Below are positions 1 to 5,894 of a stretch of 8,051 nucleotides of DNA, piece by piece. This DNA is from JAJBWD01 sp041670885. Its GTDB lineage: Bacteria > Bacillota > Clostridia > Clostridiales > Clostridiaceae. The position numbers and the translations under genes are program-made. The stretch covers positions 1 through 8,051 of the forward strand of contig JBAXYJ010000131.1 of assembly GCA_041670885.1 (NCBI GenBank), given 5' to 3'. Below the pieces are notes generated by a model. The model saw nothing but the letters and a program-made list of their open reading frames with translations. It was not told where the DNA came from and did not search any database. How positions within the stretch are numbered: the first letter of the stretch is position 1; each line of letters opens with the position of its first letter.

Positions 1-47
1 CCCCATATCTTATCTATATAAATACTTTTAAATTTTAAAGGATACAC
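1..47 (-). CDS. manA: Mannose-6-phosphate isomerase, class I (N-terminal fragment)
   Basis: Only the first 15 codons and part of the 16th are in the window; the gene continues past the left edge. Read from a GTG start at 47-45, the minus strand gives MYPLKFKSIYIDKIWG. This closely resembles the start of class I phosphomannose isomerases, where a PLxFKxxYxxKIWGG pattern is typical. These are cytoplasmic zinc enzymes that interconvert mannose 6-phosphate and fructose 6-phosphate. The start is supported by a GGAGG at 60-56, eight bases upstream. An ATG two bases earlier in another frame meets a stop after four codons and is not the start. The gene begins 20 bases after the tag stop, so it is probably co-transcribed with tag. 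The assignment rests on about 16 residues and is therefore inference, though the match is distinctive. Confidence 0.7.
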   Translation of the reverse strand, partial: MYPLKFKSIYIDKIW

Positions 48-55
48 ATTTATCT

Positions 56-60
56 CCTCC
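56..60 (-). promoter_or_regulatory. Ribosome binding site of manA
   Basis: GGAGG on the minus strand, eight bases before the GTG at 47-45. It lies in the 20-base gap after the tag stop and supports the GTG as the manA start. Confidence 0.65.
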
Positions 61-67
61 TATTTTC

Positions 68-877
68 TTAATTTAAATCCAAATATTTTATTATCATAGC
101 TTCTGCTTCACTTTTGTATTCATTCTTTCCTTTAATATTTTTGATTTTTATTTTATAATTTTTATTTTCAACAATTGAAATATTCCCTATTATTTCATTA
201 TCTTCTTTTTTTATTATAACTAATTCATTTAATTTTTTACAATTATTTTCCTGTATCCCTGCATTATACAGCACTAGTTTATCTGTATAGATACCTCCTA
301 ATATTTCTTCTCCTTCATCTTTTATCTTTTTAAATTTAAAGCAGCACATTATATGGTCATTTATTATACCTACTGCCTGAAGGTGAGCATACATAATTGT
401 ACTCCCAAGAAATTTAAAACCTCTTTTTTTCATATCCTTGCTAATTCTATCAGATACTATACTCATTGGTGGAAGGTTTTCAATTTTTTCTATATAATTT
501 GTCAGCCTTTTATGCAGTGTAAATGATAAAAGATAATTATTAAAAGAACCAAACTCCTGCTGAAGTTTAAGAAAAAGTACCGCATTGTTTATTGATGCTT
601 CTATCTTTTTCCTATTTCTGATTATCCCAGCATTATTCATTAATTCTTCTATTTTATCCTGATTGTATTTTGAAACAATATCAGGATTAAAACCAGCGTA
701 TGCTTCTCTGTAGTTTTCTCTTCTCCTTAGTATAGTAAGCCAGGATAACCCCGCCTGAGCAGATTCTAAAACAAGAAACTCAAAATGCTTTTTATCATCT
801 CCTGTATATTCTCCCCATTCTTCATCATGATATTTAATATATAATTCATCATTTTTAGGCCAAGGACACCTTTCCAT
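68..877 (-). CDS. tag: DNA-3-methyladenine glycosylase I with C-terminal extension
   Basis: This base-excision repair enzyme of the helix-hairpin-helix family removes 3-methyladenine from alkylated DNA. Residues 1-182 align almost without gaps to E. coli Tag (187 aa). The family's zinc ligands are all present at the E. coli numbers: Cys4 (MERCPWP), His17 (KYHDEEWG), His175 and Cys179 (NDHIMCC). The catalytic-pocket Glu38 and Trp46 are there too (LESAQAGLSW), as is the KKRGFKFLGSTIMY block near 150-163. At 269 aa the protein is far longer than usual: residues 183-269 form an extra Lys/Asn/Ile-rich tail with an alternating, strand-like pattern and no domain that I recognise. The ATG at 877 is preferred over an in-frame ATG at 919, because GGAGG lies five bases before it, the family starts at MERC, and the tag promoter -10 lies between the two ATGs. 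It is probably the first gene of a tag-manA unit. Confidence 0.93.
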   Translation of the reverse strand: MERCPWPKNDELYIKYHDEEWGEYTGDDKKHFEFLVLESAQAGLSWLTILRRRENYREAYAGFNPDIVSKYNQDKIEELMNNAGIIRNRKKIEASINNAVLFLKLQQEFGSFNNYLLSFTLHKRLTNYIEKIENLPPMSIVSDRISKDMKKRGFKFLGSTIMYAHLQAVGIINDHIMCCFKFKKIKDEGEEILGGIYTDKLVLYNAGIQENNCKKLNELVIIKKEDNEIIGNISIVENKNYKIKIKNIKGKNEYKSEAEAMIIKYLDLN

Positions 878-882
878 AAATA

Positions 883-887
883 CCTCC
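883..887 (-). promoter_or_regulatory. Ribosome binding site that fixes the tag start
   Basis: GGAGG on the minus strand, five bases before the ATG at 877-875. The upstream in-frame ATG at 919-917 has no such site and lies upstream of the -10 element. Confidence 0.85.
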
Positions 888-907
888 AGAAAAAATAATT
901 CATTTAA

Positions 908-916
908 ATTATAACA
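908..916 (-). promoter_or_regulatory. Extended -10 promoter element of tag
   Basis: The minus strand reads TGTTATAAT, a perfect TATAAT (913-908) with the TGn extension of an extended -10 promoter. Transcription would start near 901, giving a leader of about 24 bases before the ATG at 877. The -35 position at 17-base spacing (936-931) reads AGTGAT, a poor match, as is common for extended -10 promoters. Prediction from sequence only. Confidence 0.6.
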
Positions 917-949
917 CATTTTGTTAGTATATCACTTATTAACAAAATG
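917..949. repeat. AT-rich inverted repeat over the tag -35 region (possible operator)
   Basis: CATTTTGTTA (917-926) and TAACAAAATG (940-949) are perfect 10-base inverted copies. Two further pairs inside (928/938 and 929/937), after one G/T position, leave a seven-base centre at 930-936. The dyad abuts the extended -10 of tag and covers its -35 position, which is where a repressor site would sit. Neither strand has a T-run after it, so it is not an intrinsic terminator. The half-site TTGTTA resembles part of the Rex site, but the half-sites are 13 bases apart, which does not fit the Rex consensus. The regulator, if any, is unknown. Confidence 0.5.
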
Positions 950-986
950 AACTTTATATGAATTTTGAAGCATAAAAAAATAAATC

Positions 987-1015
987 TTGCAATTTTCATT
1001 TTATTATAATATAAT
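987..1015 (+). promoter_or_regulatory. Sigma-A-type promoter of the aspS-gatCAB operon
   Basis: TTGCAA (987-992) and a perfect TATAAT (1010-1015) are separated by 17 bases, the ideal vegetative spacing. A second TATAAT at 1005-1010 overlaps but has only a 12-base spacing to this -35. The start would fall near 1022, just upstream of the T-box leader, giving an untranslated leader of about 280 bases before aspS. Confidence 0.8.
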
Positions 1016-1029
1016 ACCTTTAACATAAT

Positions 1030-1277
1030 AAAGGCAATGATGAGGAGAAGTAAGTTTACATCCTATTCACAGCGAGTCAGGGACAGTGCAAGCCTGGTAT
1101 GAAGAGTAATCCAAATAACACCTTGGAGCCATTAACCGAAATTATTAAAGTAGGCTTAATCGGGTGTCCGCCGTTACAAGGAACAGATATGAAAGTATCG
1201 AAGAGTGGGCACTGCTAATTAGAATGGTACCGCGGAACTATCCGTTTCTATAATTTTTTATAGGAGCGGTTTTTTTT
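1030..1277 (+). promoter_or_regulatory. T-box riboswitch leader, specifier AAC (tRNA-Asn)
   Basis: This transcriptional T-box leader senses the charging state of tRNA-Asn. Stem I has the AAGTA S-turn side of the specifier loop (1048-1052) and the distal GCGAG and GTGCAAGCC elements (1072-1095). The opposite specifier-loop strand reads CCAAATAACACCTTGG (1111-1126). Aligned to the B. subtilis glyQS leader (codon, A, then helix), the specifier is AAC at 1117-1119, an Asn codon. Possible stem III arms are GTGTCC (1164-1169) and GGGCAC (1207-1212). The T-box core has the bulge TGGTACC (1225-1231). Antiterminator helices pair 1221-1224 with 1246-1249 and 1232-1236 with 1241-1245. These exclude the terminator at 1242-1277, which shares bases 1242-1249. 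When uncharged tRNA-Asn binds, read-through into aspS-gatCAB is expected. The Asn specifier matches the product of the operon. Confidence 0.93.
1242..1277 (+). terminator. T-box intrinsic terminator
   Basis: CCGTTTCTATA (1242-1252) pairs with TATAGGAGCGG (1259-1269), 11 base pairs including two G-U pairs, with a six-base loop and eight T (1270-1277). Its 5' arm is the 3' side of the antiterminator, so the two folds are mutually exclusive. Confidence 0.9.
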
Positions 1278-1304
1278 ATAGAAAATTAATTTTGAGGTGA
1301 TTAT

Positions 1305-2591
1305 ATGAAAAGAACGTTAATTAAAGATCTTAAAGGTTTAAAAGAGAAAGAAGTTTTAGTTAAAGGCTGGGTATATAAAATCTATGAACTGCCTAATGTA
1401 ACATTTGTTAAGCTGAGAGACAGCTCCGGTATAATCCAGGTAGTACTTGAAGAAAAATATTGCGAATTAAAAAATGAGATGAGTATTCAGGTTACAGGTT
1501 CCTTAGTGGAATCTAAAAAAGCTCCCGGCGGATTAGAGATTTTAGCCACAAGTATTAAAATCCTTGGAAACACCTACTATGATATTCTGCCTTTTGAAAT
1601 AAACAAAAAAAAGATAAGTGCATCCCTTGAAACAATATTGGATAACAGGGCAGTATCTCTAAGGAAACCAGAGCTTAGAGCTGTATTTAAAATTCAGCAG
1701 GAGATAACAAATGCCTTCAGGGAATATCTTATGTCCTTAGAGTTTACTGAAATTCATACTCCAAAGATAATATCCTCCAGTACTGAAGGAGGATCAGAAA
1801 TGTTTACTGTAAACTATTTTGACAGAAGAGCATTCTTAGCTCAAAGCCCACAGTTTTACAAACAGATGATGGTAGGTGCCGGCTTTGAAAGAGTATTTGA
1901 GGTTGCACCGGCATACAGAGCAGAGCTTCACAACACCTACAGGCATTTAAATGAATATATTTCCTTAGACGTGGAAATGGGCTTTATTGAAAGCTACGAA
2001 GACCTGATGGAGTTGGAGGAAGGCTTCTTGAAGCATCTTTTTAAGCATATTAACGAAAAATGTGAATTTGAGCTGAAGCTTTTAGGAACTCAGCTTAAGG
2101 AAATAAAACCAATTCCAAGAATTCCGCTGGCTAAGGTTCATGAGATTCTTCAGCAGGAATTTGGGAAGGCATCTCCTCCGGGAAACATTGATGCTGAGGG
2201 AGAAGTTTTAATAAGCAAATGGGTAAAGGAAAAATATGATTCAGATTTTATATTTTTAACTAAATACCCTGTTTCAAAAAGGCCAATGTATGCAATGCCC
2301 TCCCCTGAAGATGAAACCCTTACAGATTCCTTTGACTTAATATACAAAGGTCTGGAGATAACAACCGGTGGTCAAAGAATTCATGACTACAACATGCTCA
2401 AAGAAAACATTATTAAGTTTGGTTTAAATCCTGAGGATTTCAAATTTTATTTGGATACCTTTAAATATGGCATGCCGCCTCATGGAGGACTTGCTATTGG
2501 CCTGGAGAGAATAACAATGAAAATTTTAGATTTGGATAATATAAGAGAAGCAACTCTGCTTCCAAGGGATATGAAAAGGCTGGAGCCATAG
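1305..2591 (+). CDS. aspS: Archaeal-type aspartyl-tRNA synthetase, probably non-discriminating (Asp/Asn)
   Basis: Class IIb synthetase of 428 aa, close to the archaeal AspRS (438 aa in Thermococcus) and much shorter than bacterial AspRS (about 590 aa), whose GAD insertion it lacks. An N-terminal OB-fold anticodon-binding domain (about 15-90) is followed by the catalytic domain. Motif 1 lies near FTEIHTPKI (147-155). The aspartate-site segment SSSTEGGSEMF is at 157-167. Motif 2 is FERVFEVAPAYRAELHNTYR (194-213, with Arg205). Motif 3 is GLAIGLERI (395-403, with Arg402). The AELHNTYRHLNE form marks AspRS rather than AsnRS. Pro74, in KAPGG, stands where discriminating archaeal enzymes have Lys, which is a non-discriminating sign; Tyr24 (GWVY) replaces the usual His or Trp. 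It should make Asp-tRNA-Asn for GatCAB, whose genes follow. GAGGTGA (1294-1300) supports the ATG. Regulated by the Asn T-box upstream. That it misacylates tRNA-Asn is inferred from residues and context. Confidence 0.93.
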   Translation: MKRTLIKDLKGLKEKEVLVKGWVYKIYELPNVTFVKLRDSSGIIQVVLEEKYCELKNEMSIQVTGSLVESKKAPGGLEILATSIKILGNTYYDILPFEINKKKISASLETILDNRAVSLRKPELRAVFKIQQEITNAFREYLMSLEFTEIHTPKIISSSTEGGSEMFTVNYFDRRAFLAQSPQFYKQMMVGAGFERVFEVAPAYRAELHNTYRHLNEYISLDVEMGFIESYEDLMELEEGFLKHLFKHINEKCEFELKLLGTQLKEIKPIPRIPLAKVHEILQQEFGKASPPGNIDAEGEVLISKWVKEKYDSDFIFLTKYPVSKRPMYAMPSPEDETLTDSFDLIYKGLEITTGGQRIHDYNMLKENIIKFGLNPEDFKFYLDTFKYGMPPHGGLAIGLERITMKILDLDNIREATLLPRDMKRLEP

Positions 2592-2600
2592 GAGGATATT

Positions 2601-2885
2601 ATGAAAATTGATAAAAGCACAGTAGATTATATTGCTAAACTTGCTAAGCTTAGCTTAACAGATGAAAAATCAGAAAAGATGGCTAAAGAATTTGAAGCAA
2701 TACTCACTCATTTCCAGTCTCTTAATAATGCAGACCTGGATGATGTAAAAATAGATTATAAAGATAATATAAAACCTGTTTTCAGGAAAGATGAAACTTC
2801 AGTATTTGAAGATAAGAAAAAGCTGTTCCAAAACGCAAAGTCTTTAGAGGGATCATCTATTAAGGTTCCAAAGATTATAGAGTAG
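2601..2885 (+). CDS. gatC: Asp/Glu-tRNA amidotransferase subunit C
   Basis: Small subunit (94 aa, the usual length) of the GatCAB amidotransferase. It wraps between GatA and GatB and stabilises the complex. It shows the typical N-terminal helix pair (VDYIAKLAKLSLTDEKSEKM, near 9-28), the middle block with FRKDE, and the conserved end NAKSLEGSSIKVPKIIE, which corresponds to the family's NAPxxxxxxFKVPKVIE. Its GGAGG (2591-2595) begins on the last base of the aspS stop codon, and the gap between the genes is nine bases, so it is surely in the same operon. No signal peptide or membrane segment; cytoplasmic. Confidence 0.95.
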   Translation: MKIDKSTVDYIAKLAKLSLTDEKSEKMAKEFEAILTHFQSLNNADLDDVKIDYKDNIKPVFRKDETSVFEDKKKLFQNAKSLEGSSIKVPKIIE

Positions 2886-2895
2886 GAGGTATATT

Positions 2896-4359
2896 ATGAA
2901 AATTGAAGAAATGAGTGCTGCAGCCTTAAGAGAAGCAGTATTAAACAAAGAGCTTAGCTGCAATGATATTGTTAAAGCTTATTTTGAAAGAATAGATAAG
3001 GTTGAAAGTAAAGTTGATGCCTACCTTACTCTATGTCGTGAGGAAGCATTTAAAAAAGCAGAAGAAATAGATGAAAAAATAGCAAAAGGTATCCCTGTTG
3101 GAATCTTAGCCGGAATTCCCATAGCTGTTAAGGATAATATATGCACTGATGGAGTAAGAACCAGCTGCGCATCTATTATGCTGGAGGATTTCATCCCTCC
3201 CTATGATGCTACAGTCATTAAAAAGCTTAGGGAAGAGGATGCAATAATAATAGGGAAAACCAATATGGACGAATTTGCCATGGGCTCCTCTACTGAAAAT
3301 TCAGCCTTTAAAAAGACTAAGAATCCCTGGGATCTTTCAAGGGTTCCTGGCGGGTCTTCAGGAGGATCAGCTGCCGCTGTAGGCTCCCTTTCAGCTGCCC
3401 TTGCATTAGGATCTGATACTGGAGGTTCCATTAGGCAGCCTGCTTCCTTTTGCGGAGTTGTAGGTCTTAAGCCTACTTATGGGCTGGTATCCAGATTTGG
3501 ACTGGTTGCCTTCAGTTCTTCCTTAGACCAGATAGGTCCATTCTCAAAAACTGTTGAAGATTCGGCACTGCTGCTCCAGGTCATTCAGGGAAATGATGAT
3601 TTAGATTCAACCAGTTTTAAAGGAGATATAAAAACTGATTATATGTCATCTATTAAAGATGGAGTTAAAGGTATGAAAATAGCCCTTCCAACTGAATTTT
3701 TCCAGGAAGGACTAAACAGCGAGATCCACCAGGCAGTAAAAGATTCAGCAGATCTACTTAAGGAAATGGGAGCTGAAATTTATGAAGTTTCAATTCCAAT
3801 AACAAATGAAGGGCTATCAGCTTATTATATGATTTCCTCATCAGAGGCCAGCTCAAACCTGGCCAGATATGACGGAATAAGATACGGCTATAAAACCACC
3901 GAATATGAAAATATAGATGATTTAATGATAAAAAGCAGAACAGAAGGCTTTGGCCCTGAGGTAATAAGAAGAATTATGCTGGGAACCTTTGCTCTATCCT
4001 CCGGTTACTATGATGCTTACTATAACAGAGCTCAAAAGCTAAGGAAGAAGATGAAGGAAGAGTTTAAAAAGGTATTTGGAGAATTCGACTTAATATTAAG
4101 TCCTGTAACTCCGGATCTTCCATTCAAAATAGGAGAGCACTCGGAGGACCCACTAAGCATGTACTTAGGAGATATATATACAGTAAATATAAACCTGGCA
4201 GGTCTTCCTGCCATGTCCATGCCAATTAAAGTAAGCAAAAATAATCTTCCTATAGGTCTTCAGATTATAGGGCCTGAATTTGGCGAGGATAAGATATTTA
4301 AAGCTGCCTATGCACTAGAAAAGAAATTAAGCCTGGATTATTTAAGGAGGGATATATAA
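2896..4359 (+). CDS. gatA: Asp/Glu-tRNA amidotransferase subunit A (glutaminase)
   Basis: Amidase-signature subunit of GatCAB, 487 aa, full length. It hydrolyses glutamine (or asparagine) and delivers ammonia through a channel to GatB. The Ser-cisSer-Lys triad is intact and falls at the same numbers as in S. aureus GatA: Lys79 in AVKDN, Ser154 in PGGSSGGS, and Ser178 in DTGGSIR. The glycine/serine-rich amidase block runs about 150-190, followed by the KPTYGLVSRFGL segment (192-203). The C-terminal part carries the usual LPAMSMPI and GLQIIGPEFGED blocks. AGGAGG (2884-2889) overlaps the gatC stop, and the intergenic gap is ten bases. Nothing unusual; transcription depends on the T-box promoter upstream of aspS. 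Confidence 0.97.
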   Translation: MKIEEMSAAALREAVLNKELSCNDIVKAYFERIDKVESKVDAYLTLCREEAFKKAEEIDEKIAKGIPVGILAGIPIAVKDNICTDGVRTSCASIMLEDFIPPYDATVIKKLREEDAIIIGKTNMDEFAMGSSTENSAFKKTKNPWDLSRVPGGSSGGSAAAVGSLSAALALGSDTGGSIRQPASFCGVVGLKPTYGLVSRFGLVAFSSSLDQIGPFSKTVEDSALLLQVIQGNDDLDSTSFKGDIKTDYMSSIKDGVKGMKIALPTEFFQEGLNSEIHQAVKDSADLLKEMGAEIYEVSIPITNEGLSAYYMISSSEASSNLARYDGIRYGYKTTEYENIDDLMIKSRTEGFGPEVIRRIMLGTFALSSGYYDAYYNRAQKLRKKMKEEFKKVFGEFDLILSPVTPDLPFKIGEHSEDPLSMYLGDIYTVNINLAGLPAMSMPIKVSKNNLPIGLQIIGPEFGEDKIFKAAYALEKKLSLDYLRRDI

Positions 4360-5789
4360 TGAGCTTTGAAACAATAATAGGACTTGAAATACATGCAGAG
4401 CTTAAGACAAAATCAAAGATATTCTGCTCCTGCAGCACAGAATTCGGAGCCCCTCCAAATGCCCATACCTGTCCTATCTGCCTGGGGCTTCCCGGCACTT
4501 TACCTGTAATGAATGAAGAGGTAATAAACTTAGCAATAAAGGCAGGATCATCCTTAAACTGCAGGATAAATAATCTAAGCAAAATGGACAGAAAAAATTA
4601 CTTTTACCCAGACCTTCCAAAAGCATATCAGATATCCCAATATGACCTGCCCGTATGCAGCGGAGGATATGTAAATATAGAAAGTGATGGAATTACTAAG
4701 AAGATAAGGCTTAACAGAATTCATGTGGAGGAAGATGCAGGAAAGCTTGTCCACCTGGAAACAGAACCTTATTCACTTATAGATTACAACAGAGTTGGAG
4801 TTCCTCTCGTAGAAATTGTTTCCGAACCTGATTTGAGGTCAGTAGATGATGCTGTATTATTCTTAAGGACTTTAAAATCTATCCTGGAATATGAAGGCAT
4901 ATCAGACTGCAGAATGGAACAGGGATCCTTAAGGTGTGATGCTAATATTTCCATAAGGAAAACAGGAGCTCAAGAACTGACAACAAAGGTAGAAATAAAA
5001 AATATTGGCTCCTTCAGAGAGCTTCAGAAGGCCTTGGAAAAAGAAGAAAAAAGGCAGAGAGAGCTTTACACTTATGGAGAAGATTATAAAATAATTCAGG
5101 AAACAAGAAGATGGGACAGCGGCAAAGGAAGATGTGTCCCTATGAGATCGAAAGAAGATGCTCATGACTACAGATACTTTCCAGACCCTGACCTGCTCCC
5201 TGTTTATGTCAGTGAAGATAAAGTTAAAGGTATTAAAGAAAGCCTTACAGAGCTTCCAAAGGATAAATATAACAGATTTATCACAGAATTTAAAATAGGA
5301 GAAAAAGAAGCAGAAATATTGATTGATGACATATTATTATCCTCCTATTTTGAAAAGGCAGTTTCTTTAGGAGGAAATCCAAAAGCTATTCTTAACTGGA
5401 TATTAGGAGACCTGCTTAAGCTATTAAAGGGAAAAGAGTATATTGATTCAATACCAGTACCAGCTGAAGAATTAAATAAGCTGATCAGCCTTATAAATGA
5501 TGGAAAAGTAAGCAGTACTCAGGCCAAGGAAGTATTTGAATTCATGTTTAATGAAGGAAAATCTGCTGAGGATGTAATAAAAGAAAAAGGATTTACTCAG
5601 ATAAGCACAGGAGATGAAATCGAGAAGATTATATCCCAGGTACTTTTTGACAATGAAAAATCAGTTCAGGATTATAAAAGTGGAAAGAAGCAGGCCTTTG
5701 GGTTCCTGATGGGTCAGATAATGAAAGCCTCAAAAGGAAAAGTAAACCCGGCAGCTGCTAAAAAAATATTAGAAGAAAAGCTAATGTAA
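4359..5789 (+). CDS. gatB: Asp/Glu-tRNA amidotransferase subunit B
   Basis: tRNA-binding and kinase/amidotransferase subunit, 476 aa, full length. It activates the aspartyl or glutamyl group on misacylated tRNA with ATP and transfers ammonia to it. The N-terminal cradle domain has GLEIHAEL (Glu10, His12) and a four-cysteine zinc site (Cys23, Cys25, Cys38, Cys41). The acidic residues of the active site are in HVEEDAGK (122-129) and in the family signature DYNRVGVPLVEIVSEP (142-157). The YRYFPDPDL block is at 271-279. A helical domain and a YqeY-like tail (roughly 330-476) with GKVNPAAAKKILEEKL end the protein. Its ATG shares base 4359 with the gatA TAA (TAATG), and AAGGAGG lies at 4344-4350 inside gatA, so translation of the two is probably coupled, which suits a 1:1 complex. 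Confidence 0.97.
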   Translation: MSFETIIGLEIHAELKTKSKIFCSCSTEFGAPPNAHTCPICLGLPGTLPVMNEEVINLAIKAGSSLNCRINNLSKMDRKNYFYPDLPKAYQISQYDLPVCSGGYVNIESDGITKKIRLNRIHVEEDAGKLVHLETEPYSLIDYNRVGVPLVEIVSEPDLRSVDDAVLFLRTLKSILEYEGISDCRMEQGSLRCDANISIRKTGAQELTTKVEIKNIGSFRELQKALEKEEKRQRELYTYGEDYKIIQETRRWDSGKGRCVPMRSKEDAHDYRYFPDPDLLPVYVSEDKVKGIKESLTELPKDKYNRFITEFKIGEKEAEILIDDILLSSYFEKAVSLGGNPKAILNWILGDLLKLLKGKEYIDSIPVPAEELNKLISLINDGKVSSTQAKEVFEFMFNEGKSAEDVIKEKGFTQISTGDEIEKIISQVLFDNEKSVQDYKSGKKQAFGFLMGQIMKASKGKVNPAAAKKILEEKLM

Positions 5790-5795
5790 TATAGG

Positions 5796-5831
5796 ATACC
5801 CCTTGACTTATGCCGAGGGGTATTTTCTTTT
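5796..5831 (+). terminator. Intrinsic terminator after gatB
   Basis: ATACCCCTTG (5796-5805) pairs with CGAGGGGTAT (5814-5823), ten base pairs including one T-G, with an eight-base loop. The run TTTTCTTTT follows. It starts six bases after the gatB stop and ends the aspS-gatCAB operon. The opposite strand has no T-run, so it acts in one direction only. Confidence 0.88.
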
Positions 5832-5835
5832 CCAT

Positions 5836-5864
5836 TTGATTTAATTATAATTATAGTTTAAAAT
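5836..5864 (+). promoter_or_regulatory. Predicted promoter of the desulfurase-mnmA operon
   Basis: TTGATT (5836-5841) and TAAAAT (5859-5864) are 17 bases apart, a fair sigma-A match. The start would be near 5871, giving a leader of about 24 bases. Other TATAAT-like words in this AT-rich stretch (5846-5851, 5852-5857) lack a well-spaced -35, so the exact element is uncertain. Its position directly after a terminator supports the presence of a promoter here. Confidence 0.5.
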
Positions 5865-5884
5865 AATTTTGGTTAAGTAATTTT

Positions 5885-5889
5885 GGAGG
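5885..5889 (+). promoter_or_regulatory. Ribosome binding site that fixes the desulfurase start
   Basis: GGAGG lies five bases before the ATG at 5895. The upstream in-frame TTG at 5883 overlaps this site and has no site of its own, so it is not the start. Confidence 0.85.
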
Positions 5890-5894
5890 AATTA

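Noticed and set aside
36..49. ATG at 49-47 on the minus strand as the start of the gene after tag
   Set aside because: It stops after four codons; the overlapping GTG frame stays open and gives a ManA-like N terminus.
875..919. In-frame upstream ATG at 919 as the tag start, adding 14 residues
   Set aside because: No ribosome binding site; it lies upstream of the predicted -10 and inside the dyad. The ATG at 877 has GGAGG five bases before it and gives the family's conserved MERC start.
917..949. Rex operator or intrinsic terminator
   Set aside because: Rex half-sites TTGTTA and TAACAA are closer together than the 13 bases seen here, and neither strand has a T-run after the hairpin.
2150..2347. 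Antisense open frame inside aspS
   Set aside because: Lies wholly opposite a well-conserved gene, with no family resemblance or convincing ribosome binding site.
1305..2591. Asparaginyl-tRNA synthetase
   Set aside because: Motif 2 has the archaeal AspRS form AELHNTYRHLNE, and the gene sits with gatCAB, which would be superfluous for tRNA-Asn if this were AsnRS.
3201..3431. Antisense open frame inside gatA, opposite the amidase signature
   Set aside because: Its Pro/Ala-rich product is the complement of the conserved Gly/Ser-rich amidase block; a shadow.
4298..4582. Antisense open frame across the gatA-gatB junction
   Set aside because: Overlaps two solid genes and their coupled start-stop; no independent support.
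4929..5165. Antisense open frame inside gatB with hydrophobic stretches
   Set aside because: The Phe-rich run is the complement of Lys/Glu codons of gatB; not a real membrane protein.
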